From Echeneis naucrates (taxonomy: Eukaryota; Chordata; Actinopteri; Carangiformes; Echeneidae): DNA of 64,000 bases. The notes beneath the pieces were generated by a model. It did not search any database, had not been told where the DNA came from, and saw nothing but the letters and a program-made list of their open reading frames with translations. Below are positions 39,291 to 49,674 of this stretch, piece after piece (position 1 is the first letter of the stretch; each line of letters opens with the position of its first letter). The stretch lies in NCBI RefSeq assembly GCF_900963305.1, contig NC_042515.1, positions 10,165,623 to 10,229,622 of the forward strand. Direction: 5' to 3'. The position numbers and the translations under genes were made by a program.

Positions 39291-40530
39291 GATGATGCCA
39301 TGGAAAAACATACAGTAATGTGACTGTTTGAACAACTGAGAAATAGCAGGAAATTATGAATGATTTGTTTGGGTTCATCTCATGTTTATCATGTCAGTAT
39401 GAAGACCAGGAAAATGACAACGTAGCAGGTGATCACAGCACTGCGTGCACTGTTATGAAGCAACTTCTGCCTGGCTTCAGTTTGAGCAAATCAAATGCCC
39501 GTAGGTCAGTTTAGTACAAGACTAAGCCTCCATAAACACTGTTTGTGGCCTCACTGCTCAGAGACCACCTGACTGTAACTGAGTTCTTGCATCATTATCT
39601 TTTTTTTTTTTTTGTAACTTACTTTTAGGAAGTTTTTAACAGTGGAGCATAATAATATCTGTAACAGCTGACATTTTAATTTGGCATTATTCAAAAGATA
39701 AAAATCTGACTATAAGCAACATAAACAGTCTAGTGTTACATTGTTATGACTTCTCAGAAGTGAAACTTAAATAAAAAATTAACTCCATAAATGTTAAGCG
39801 TAAATGTTTGAATAATTAATATAAAAAAAAATAAAAATCACAAGGCCTTCGGTACACTGCTCCAGTAGAAAGGGGCAGTGTGTGGAAACCTGTTTTTGTC
39901 CAAATGTGGGGAGCCGCCATGTGCAGATCATTGTGAGAACACAGGACATAATGCTATCAAATACACAGGCACATGCACAGGTCGCCAGGAAATATGAAAA
40001 ACCACAGTGATTCAGTTCAGATTGGGGGAGAATATGTAGGCAAAAAAGAACAAAGCCAGCACATAAACACAGCACGATGCACAAAGCACAGTGGTGCAAT
40101 CTAATAGGTTTAATGGGTAAAAAAATGTAATCCTTTCATTGAAGGTGAGACTAATCTGCTCTAAATGCTTTGAGGTCCTTGTGTTTCAAGCACATTAAGA
40201 CTATAATCAACTGTGTCCAGTGACTGGTACTGTTCTTGTCTAAACTTAGTGTTCCAAACAAAACAAGGATTAAGTCTCAGGTGAAGCTGTGACAACAATC
40301 TGCACACTTTCTCCATTTCAGTGCTATTCAAGGCTGACCACTGATCACTTGTTTAACAATGGCATCTTCCACCGTAGAAAAGCAGATTCAAATCTTGGAA
40401 GGAGGGCATTAACTGTTTCAAATCTGTCCTGAGACGGCTGACAATTTGCCACCATTGTCACACCTGTGAAACCTGCTTCACTTTGGGACTTGACAAACAG
40501 AAATTTATTGAAGAAGAACGAGAGGCTTAC

Positions 40531-40740
40531 CTTTGTGTGTGGAAGGCAGAAGTCCCTGAGCCGCTCCCCCACAGTACGCTAATATCTCAAACACCCCTGC
40601 TGAGCTTCCACTCAGAGCTGGTGTGTAGAGAAATGAGTCTGTGCTGCGGGTTGAAGGCGACGTTATCCAGTTCAGCCGGCTGCTCGGGGGAACAAGTGAG
40701 GCGGCAGAGAGAGTGAGAGAGAAAAGAAAGGGAGGGAGAG
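40531..40740 (-). promoter_or_regulatory. Possible non-coding first exon and promoter of mmel1
   Basis: On the minus strand a strong donor (ACACAAAG/gtaagc) has its exon edge at 40531. It could join the acceptor at 36190, 20 bases before the mmel1 start codon. The sequence upstream of the donor (40600-40740 on the plus strand) is less AT-rich than its surroundings, followed by a GA-rich tract. A non-coding first exon is known for human MMEL1. The right limit is arbitrary and no transcription start is visible. Confidence 0.35.
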
Positions 40741-43700
40741 AGAGCGGGAGGCAAATGGGAGGTGATAGTACTGTATTGTTTTTGATTACATGACTAAAAA
40801 GAAAATTGTTCTGGATTTGTGAATTATGAAGGTGCTTTTGAGAGTCCCTGTGTGTCCGAGGGGTCAGGGTGGTAATGGGTAGTTTTTTTTTACTCACAGG
40901 AGTTTCTGCAGCTCCTGAGAGGAAAGTGTGGAAAGATCTCGAAAGCTCACACAGAGATAAAAACAAACATGATCCTGAAGTGCACTGCAGACAGAAAATA
41001 GAATAAGACATCTCGCAGTTGATTTTCTAATCCCAGTAGCACAGAGGCTTTATCACCCAAACTATCCCCACCCACCAGTGTTTCTGTGGCATCCCCGTAT
41101 CCTCCAGGGTCCACACAGCTGGCTCATCTGGCTGGTGGGGACTGAACTCTGGCCCTGGTGTCAGACTGAAATGGCACGGTGCTCAGGCTCATTACTAGCC
41201 TGATTAACCACAGTAATTAGCTGATCATAAAGAGAAAGTGGCCGCAGTGTGTTTGGCTAATGCTTGTTGATGCCCAGATGCTCAGGTACTGAGGCGGGAT
41301 GAGATTAACTTCAGTGGAGATTGGCTTTAGGTAAATCCAGAGCAATAAAATACATTTACGAGGCATTAAAGAACTTAGGATTCATTTTAATATTAACATG
41401 CTTCATCATTTAAATGTACTGAAGCGGAAGCTCACAGAGAAATTCACAAAAGAAGATTTCAGTCATTTCATGACATGACTGATGGGGTGCACACAGTGGG
41501 GAGGTGAGGTTTGCAACCAAGTTCATCATTTATTCATAGATATATTTAGCAGGAAGGAGGGTTCCTCTCATATTTATTGTAAGTATCTCAGGATGACTGA
41601 AATTCATTTATTTCAGAATTTAGAACTTTAATTTCATATACATTGTTACACAAATTCAGAAGTTGTTTACACCTCTGTACGGTTCACAATATGTGTGAAT
41701 ATTCATGCAGTTGGGGTTAAAAACTAAAACAAAAAGATATCGGTTCTTTTTCAATGTTTCTTATGTTTGTAATTTCTAGAAGACACAAAACAAAAACATA
41801 ATTAATTTGTAAATCTGTGTGGGGCTTTGGTAACCCCGCAGCTAGAAAGAGTCCCACTGTAAATTTCAATAAATCAAACCTCTTGCTGAGAAAGACAGAG
41901 ATGTTCTTTTTATTCAGAGAACAGAAAAGGCCAAGATATGACGTGTGATCAGGCATAAAAGTGTTAACTCATCTATCTGTGCCACTGAATTATTAGGTCA
42001 CTGCAAAAACATCTACTGATATTTCTACTTCAAAGAGCCGCAGAATTAAAGCAATAATCAATTTCTTCTGCTTCTGAATAGAAAGGCCACTTTGTCTTAG
42101 TCTGCATTTAAAGTACAGCATTTGTTCTGTAATGCATCACTATCGTTCTTCCTTTGTTTCAATTATGGTGATCACTGCTGCTTTTAACGGGCGGGTCACA
42201 TTTTCTTTTTACCCCTTTTTCTGTGTTCAGTACAATGATGTGCTGGTAGGACTTCTGTCATGACATTTTACTTTTTACCAGCTGTGTTTGTCAACTCAGG
42301 AGTTATGTGCTCCATTTTATAATGATTCTTAACAAACTTGGGACAAGCTGTTTTCTGTTATACTGCACTTTCCAGTCTAGATGTTGCACATTGAGTTGAG
42401 TGCAGACTATATCCTTGGCTTCCGCAGGACCAAGTCTGATTATGGCTAAGTGGACAACCTCAAATTTGATTATCTGAGTCTTGTTTGCTGTGAAGCAGTG
42501 CATGTTTGTTCTCACACAGCCCATAAACAAGTACTGAAATGTCTTGGTGATTAGTGGATCTGAAAAACGGGCTTGAAAGCTTTTTAATTAGGCCACTGTT
42601 GACGAATGCTACTGTACATATTTTGATGGAGAAGGCTGCTAAACTTTGCTAAAAGCCTGTGGCAGAAAATGTAATGTGTGCTGGAAATTCTCAGAGTAAG
42701 AGGAGAAATTGTTGATTCTTCTGTTGCTTTTGCAGAGGGACCATTTATGTATTTTGGCGAACTGTCTCAAATCTAAAAATGATAGATCCAGGTTGTGTAA
42801 TGTGGCCTAAATTGGTAATATATTTTTTTTTTGGTAGAACTGAAAGCCAAGATAAGAAAACAGCATGTTCTTTTTGTCTCATTTGTAGACACTTCTATTG
42901 TTTTTTGCGGGGGGGGGGGGGTTGCCTGAAAGGATGATTTTAGCACTCGCAGTTTAACAATAGCAGTAATCGCAGCTTTACATTCTCCTCTTCCCGTCAA
43001 TTATGTCCCATGTTAAATATTGTCGGATTAGGCTACCAGTCACCATAAGCTTAGCTACCCCAGAATGTGTGAGTTTTTAATTGCAATGGTTAAAAGCTCA
43101 TTTGAGTGACAAGCTTTTTTTTTTTTTTATCGTGACTGTGTGATGAGTTGACACTATCTTCCATTTGTTCCTCCTTCCAAATACGTTAATCTCAGTTATG
43201 TAAGGAGGGTTTGCTGATAGCAGTAGACACTGGAGGAAATAGTGCTATTGATTCTTGCCAGACAGGTGGCTCCTGAGGGAGTCCATCAGTCTAACATGAT
43301 GCTGTTAAGTCGTTCTTATGTACTCATTGCCACTGTGCTGGTGTTCACATGGATTCCCTCTCTCCTTCAGCCAGAGACAAAGGCCATGATTAAGTGGTAT
43401 GTTCCTCCTCTGTTGATTTACTGCATATGTTTAAGAGGCCTGTAAGAAGGCACACACGCAGGCCATTAAGCATAGCAGTGGCATAAAAGCCCCAAAATGA
43501 GGTCCTACTGCTGACTAATTCAGAGGAACCCAACCTGAAGCGCAGCTCGTGGTCTCTGCCTCATAAGATGTATAAATCAGCATCCATTCAATCACTGCTT
43601 CCAGGTGCGATACATTAAAACATGGCTGGCTGGTGGATGATTGGTAGGGTCACTTTTCACTTGGTGTCTTCACTTCTCAGTCTAACTCTGGGAGAAATGC

Positions 43701-43765
43701 AAAACCCAAGTGTGGCCAAGCATAATTACCTTGTGTCTTGGGGATAAATTCTTTCAAAAGAAGTA

Positions 43766-43809
43766 AAAAAAAAAAAAAAAAAAAAAAAAAGAAAGAAAGA
43801 AAGAAAAAA
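43766..43809. repeat. Poly-A followed by (GAAA)n
   Basis: About 25 A followed by GAAA units. It resembles the tail of a retroposed sequence on the plus strand, but no body is recognisable upstream. Confidence 0.8.
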
Positions 43810-46800
43810 GGCCATTTAAAAAGAAAGTAATCTTCTTATGTGGGGCCTGCATTAGAGGAATGTGTATTGTGTCTCTCTCTCTTCCCGGGCAGGTTTGTTA
43901 TGTGTGAGTGTGTGTGGCTCCACTCATCTCAATTAACTTAGTGCTGCTGGAACATTGTAAAAAGCATATGATTGATGGGACATTCTCTTATTCATGTCTT
44001 TTCCTACCCTGATATTCATTTGTGAATGCTATCTCCAGACTCCCAGAGACACTAAAATGAACAAATTGTTTGTTTCTCGAATTATTTTGTCAGAAAGATT
44101 TATGGGGAAAATATGACATAGAAAGTCCTATATTCCAGGTTTGGGGAAAAGGCATAATTATGAGCAAAAAACTTTCTTGAAGGAAGACTCCAAAGAGTGT
44201 ATGAACCAACAGTGTCTATCACATCTTCCATATAGCATCACTAATAAAAATGACTGCAGGTACATGACGAGTACATTTACAAAAAAGACATGATGAGCTG
44301 ATAAAATGTCATGCACTGTTTTACCTTAATGTTCCCAGCAGTGTACTAAAATCATCAATGTATATTAATGCATCAACAAATATAATCAAATGATATAAAC
44401 ATGTCTGGCCAAAGGGTTATTTCAGTAACATTTTAAAAGCCAAAGCCTACAGCTGGGTATTTTCAGATTGAGTTAAGATGCAACTTTTGGATAAAGGACC
44501 TGGATATTTGTTTTCCCAACCTATGTTAAACATTTTATTTTAGAGCTTGGTTTTGTGATTATCATATTGCCTTGTGATTGAATTGCTGTAAGCATCTCCT
44601 CAAAATGGCCAAATTATTCTGTTTGCTGACTGAATGGTGAAGTGACAGCCAACTCTTCTGGGTGAGATCTGTTACTCCCCACCCTCTGTCCATCAGGTTG
44701 GAGCAGCCAGGACAGCACTTTGGCAGGTCTAATCATCCTTATCTTAATAGCATCCACCACCATCACAGCAGCGGTGGGGACAATCGACCTTTTCCCTCAG
44801 TTTATTGGCAAAAGCCCCTTCCATCACCATTCCTGTTGGTCGAGCTCCCTCCTATATCCAGCCTCAGCTCCTCACCCTTGTGTCGCTGTGCTTTGTCACA
44901 ATCTCACCTTACTAGCCTGTCTTTGAAGTGGCCTGCTTCCAGGAAAATATTAGCAGCTTTTAGGGAGATGTTGCTGCTGATGAAAAGGACAAATGGCCCA
45001 TGTTTTTAGACAGAAAAAACCAGCTCACACAAACCACACAGATCACAAAGTGTGGTTGTGTACCTTCGGTCTGGGTTATTTTCCATTCCGTTCTCATATT
45101 CTCAGTGTTATGCTGTGATAACTCAGGTCAGATTTGGGGAAAAAAGGAAAAAAAAAAGCAGGAGGCCCAAGCAGTGAGATGTGGTAATACTAAGTTTTGT
45201 TTTTAAAGACTCACATAGTGTAGCTTGTAAAACCACAAACTTTGGTTTCTCTAGACAATTGCTCAACTCCAAGGAAGCATATAAACTAGGTTAGCAACTT
45301 TATTTCCACATAACATGTTGAATGGCAGCAGCACAACGGCATGTTTTTACTTCTAGCATGCGGATAGAAATGCCAAAAAGTGTGTAATTTGATGGATCTA
45401 CCAGATTCTTAGGAAACCAAATAGTCCATTTTAAATGCACTTTTCAGTAACAACTTTGAATTGATTCTCACTTTTCGAAAGATTTCCAAGTTGTAAAAAT
45501 GTCCTGACACCCCAGTGTGAGTGGTTATATAATGTAGTTTAATCACCAAAAATCATGTAACAAGAATCACATCACATCAGTATTTTGACTTTATATTTGG
45601 GGGAAACAAATGTGCACATCTTTTTGTTTATACGTTTGTTATATAAATCCTCTCCACCTCCAACCCCACTCCGGAATGTGTTCTGCATATTAATACTTCA
45701 CTCATGTTTGCTGTGCAGAATGATCTATGTGCAATGTTTGACATAATACGACTGTTTGCACATCCATCTGCTGAAGAGGGGGAAGGTATCTTAAGTGCTC
45801 AGTTTAAATATGAGTTTAAGACGTAAGAACGGGATCCTGGCTCATCAGTGACATATGCAGCTTGTAAAAGTGTAACGTGACCTTTTGAAACCACCGGTGC
45901 TGAAAATGAACTTTTCAGTGTATCAAGTTGTATCCAGCAGTTTGAAATGAAAAAGAGTCAGCAAGAAGGGTGCCAGTATAATTATGTCATTTTAAGGATT
46001 ATTAACCAGGTAATGTAATTTTACGTGAAAACTTCCAAACAAAAATTATTATAACAAGTTAATATTATAGTAATGTCCAAAGATGCAATTTATCTTCAGT
46101 TTATAATGGACAATGTATCCTGAGTACTATAACAGTATAGCAAAAATTTAAATTAAAATAAAAATTATTTATAGATAATCTCTAATCACTTTTTTAAGAT
46201 CACTTAGAAGACAAAAAACTGATCAAAGTGAAAGAATGAACGTGAATATGAATTGTGTTAATCACAAGGTATGATGAATATTGGACAGAAAAAAACTATG
46301 ATTAAAAAGCAGAAGGACTCACATAGAATCAAACTCAGAAGACTCTTTACAGAGTAACTTAAATTCAAAACGAGACAGCACAAGAGGGCAGGACATGTAT
46401 TTATTCATCTTGAATTGCCTGAAGTTTCACAGTTATGTGAGTCGTTCGATAATCATTTTTACCGTGTTTCAAAGTAAAGACATCAGAATATTTTTTTTAT
46501 CAGGTCATTTTTGTTTTTAAGCAGAAATAGAGTATTTTCACCTTTTCTTTTGATTTTGTTGTTGATGTGCTTGTTATCTGAGCCTAATGAACAATAAAGC
46601 GCTCTGTCGGCGGGCAGTAATTGCTTGGAGCCCAGCAGTGGGGGTATAATTAGAGAGTCAGGGAGGACAATATGACTTCATGACTGACACTGTTTAATGA
46701 TAATGGGGTGCAGCTCCACACTACTGTGGTCAGCTAATCATACTGGACTGGCCTGGACAACTCTAGGTGCAAACGATCCGTGACTAGAATAGTGAACAGA

Positions 46801-46977
46801 AGTTTCTCACCGTTCACTCCACGGGGCATCAAGCATATGATTATGGCTGTGACCGTGGGCCACCTGCAACACTGCCATTAGTGCCACCATGTATGGAAAG
46901 GTTTAGTATTAATAAACTAATGCCATCAAGCCACCCGGTGGAGGATGAATAAACACAATTGTCAACACTTTTACAAG

Positions 46978-47096
46978 CACATCCATCCTTCTATTATCTA
47001 AAACATTTGTTCTTACAGGGTCGCCAAGGAGCCAGAGCCAATTCTGGGTGACATTTACAAGGGTTGGGTAAACCCTGGACAAGCCTTTGGTCTATA
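46978..47096 (-). repeat. Dispersed SINE-like/L2-tail fish repeat, copy 3 (3' end, diverged)
   Basis: Read on plus, 'catccatccttctattatct', 'cagggtcgccaaggagccag' and 'gtaaaccctggacaagcc' are the reverse complement of the tail of the repeat seen at 790-1075 ('gtccagggtgtacc', 'ggctccagcagctc'). More changes than in the other copies suggest greater age. Confidence 0.6.
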
Positions 47097-48694
47097 TCTT
47101 GTCAACACATTACGAAGGAAATCAACACGGTACATGAATCAGTCAATGTGTGGAAATCAGCAAGAAATTATTTTGATCTTGTGAATATTTTTGATCTAAT
47201 GATGCGAGAATTTCATCTAATATATCAAACTGGCAGCATTAACAAGTACAGAATACAGAGTTTTGCAATATGCATGAGGCACCTGAGCCTTTCAAGAGTT
47301 AAAATTGAGATATTGTAAAAAAAAAAAAAAATAACAACTGCATTACAAATTTCACTGTTGTTGTCTGTAAGAGGGATGCTCCATGCTGTATATGCAGGCA
47401 AATCCTGCATTGGCTAGATCCAGGTGGTTTGTGGTTGTATAAGGTGCTAAATATGCTAAAATGTTCCAGTTTATTCCTATCCAGCTAAATTGGTTCATTG
47501 AGCTCAGTTTGAAGTGTCTTTTGTTATCAGTCCTGGTTAACGTTATGTTCTTTCGTAATAAAGCAATACAACCATGATCAGTATCACCGAATGCAGTTAC
47601 ATGAATTAGGTGTAGTGCAGACCCTCCAGCACACACTGGAACAATAGGTGTCAGTTCAAATATATGTTCTTTCCCGGGTAAAAAAAACATGAGAAACACT
47701 TCTCATGTGGTCGAGCACCACCGGAAACTTATCTCTGTGGACTTCATGATGGAGCTGGAGCTGGAGTGCAAAATAATAAAATTTGCAATGATCAATGATC
47801 AGTTCATTAAAAATGTTTTTGATCTGCTGTCAGCCAAAGTTTATGTATATTGGGAAGTGAATTCATCTGTCTTTTCATGAGCTTAGAGTTTGAATTCCAT
47901 CTAAAGCAACCTGTCATCTGATGCTCACAAGAGAGACACAAGAATTTTAAGTATGTTGCTACATACTGTAAATCTCAAAGCAAATAATTGAGATTTTGGC
48001 TCAGTTGCATCTCTCACAATGAAAAAATGAGCTCTGAAGTGATAATGTGAAGCTTGTTGATGTAAACTCTTCATGTTATTCCAGGCTTTGTGGTGCGTTA
48101 TGACATTGTCCTTCCACTTTTTTTCTTATCCTCTTTGTTTGCGCTTCCTTCTACGGTTTTTCTGGGGAGGTTTTGTCCTTGTTCTTCTTGAAGCTGTTGA
48201 GGCTCAACTTGGCTTTGAAGGCTTGTTATGTCTTCAGCAGACTGTGATGTTCTTTATTTTATTTCTTTGTGTTTTAGCTGGTAATATTGTATTTGATAAT
48301 TTTGGAGTAGTTCTTAGTGTACTACTCAACATTACTACTCTTAGTGTTCTATATGGGGGATTTAAGGACAAGAAAAGAAAAGTGAACCAAATCATCTGAA
48401 CATGTCTATGTTTAGTGTGATCTCCACTTCTGTGCAAAAAGAAGTCAAATTGTATGCTGATGAGAAAATGGTCTTACGTCAGACTTGATTTATTACCTAA
48501 GTAAACATTTTTGCAATAACTCTATGGTCTCAATGGCGAATTTAGAAATGTTTAACAATACCAAACAGTTTTTATTATTTATTTATTATTTTATGATGGT
48601 CCCAAATAGAGGAAATAGATGATAAAACAGGGTATGCATACCTGTGATTGACAGACTGTACCATAAAAGTTGACCTGATGGAGAAAGTACAGTG

Positions 48695-48835
48695 CAGGTG
48701 GTGTTGGGCGCGTTGCATTAAAATTAAAAAAGTAATTAGATATATTTACTTGTTACTCCTCTCGAAAAAAGTAACTGAATTAGACATTGAGTTACAGCAT
48801 TATACAAGTAACTGGTCAGCAGGAAAAGCATAGCG
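48695..48835. mobile_element. Remnant of a hAT-type MITE rich in AGTAACT motifs
   Basis: The segment 'ggtggtgttgggcgcgttgc' followed by 'aaaaaagtaattaga', 'acttgttactcctc', 'aaaaaagtaactgaatta' and 'caagtaactggtcagc' resembles one arm of a common fish element with 'tgttgggtaatgcgttac' ends. Neither a matching right end nor a target duplication was found, so it appears to be a fragment. Assignment is from memory. Confidence 0.4.
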
Positions 48836-49080
48836 CGAATATGTTTTTTAACATGCCCTTTAATTTAACAGTTTATTCAATTATTATTAAAAACGTAATA
48901 TTATATATTTTTAGATGAAGGAAATGGACACCTGATACAATGTGTCACAATGTTGTAAAGATGAAAACAGTAATTAGTTGATTACCCATTAATGAATAAT
49001 TAATGGGCCGTTAATTGCCTTGCTGAGAGCAGTGTGTGCTTGGCATGTGAGCATCTCTGATCAACTCAACTCTTCAGGCC

Positions 49081-49351
49081 ACCCGTGCTTTCATCCTGCT
49101 TCATTATCCGGCTGAATGAGTAAACAGCGCCGCCTGTCGTTGAGTGTCTGTCCTGGCGCTCAAGGCCTCAGATGTGTCTGTCACTTTAAGAGAACCGCCG
49201 ACGGTTCGGCCGCGCGAGGAGCAGACCGCTCTCAGCCAATCAGATCGCTGTTGTCAACGCGTTGTTATGGAGTCCGGTTTGATTCCCAGTGAAGAGAGAG
49301 TGTTCACTTCCTGCAGGCCGAGCGCTGTTTTAACTGCGTTGGACCTTTAAA
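49081..49351 (+). promoter_or_regulatory. miip promoter and 5' leader
   Basis: A CpG-rich patch immediately before the miip start codon, in contrast to the AT-rich DNA on its left. It contains a CCAAT box in 'agccaatcag' at 49236-49240 and an imperfect palindrome 'gttgtcaacgcgttgttat' a few bases further on. The transcription start is not visible; no TATA box is obvious. Confidence 0.5.
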
Positions 49352-49631
49352 ATGGCTTCAGCAGACCGGCTGGACGCCTTACGGGAGCAGAACAAGGACT
49401 TGCTGAGGCAGCTGAAGTGGCAGAGAGAGAAACTGAGCGGCTGCAGTCAGAGCCACAAGAGGGAGAGGAAGGACGAGGCGGAGGAGGCGGTGGTGGGGAG
49501 CGGGGGGCAGCGGGCGTCCGCTCGGGCCGCACTCCGCAGACTTCCAGTGAAATTTTCAGGTAATGAACTTCCTGTATTCGGAAACCTTTCTGAAATCTGT
49601 GTACTTCAGCCAGTAAGGGTCTTTCTGCCTG

Positions 49632-49674
<43 letters not shown>

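Larger units (their letters stand above)
36191..40530. other. Probable mmel1 leader intron / upstream region without coding sequence
   Basis: The first coding exon of mmel1 is preceded by a good acceptor on the minus strand (exon edge at 36190), so this stretch is probably an intron within the leader. It holds a copy of a dispersed repeat (36715-36885), the poly-C run at 37031-37058 and a second fish repeat at about 38925-39290. No open frame here has recognisable similarity. Confidence 0.5.
40741..49080. other. Gene-poor interval of about 8.3 kb
   Basis: No coding exon with similarity to a known family was found on either strand. The stretch contains a G run at about 42910-42921, a poly-A/GAAA tract at 43766-43809, a dispersed repeat at 46978-47096 and a transposon remnant at about 48695-48835. 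Several sub-regions are neither repetitive nor coding and look like candidates for conserved regulatory DNA (for example 41170-41335 and 46560-46960). One hydrophobic 108-codon frame at 48073-48399 is discussed as a finding. Confidence 0.5.

Noticed and set aside
38998-39378. A 126-codon open frame on the minus strand
   Set aside because: It is the reverse complement of the high-copy repeat at 38925-39290.
40505-41011. A 168-codon open frame on the minus strand
   Set aside because: The product is Ser/Leu/Pro low complexity derived from a GA-rich tract, with no splice or family support. It overlaps the possible mmel1 leader exon.
44662-45009. A 115-codon open frame on the plus strand with overlapping second frame
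   Set aside because: No similarity, no splice support and Ser/Pro/Leu low-complexity content; likely chance.
49637-49672. Extension of miip exon 1 through the CA repeat (open frame to 49687)
   Set aside because: A good donor at 49559/49560 joins in phase to exon 2; the frame beyond it is intronic CA repeat.
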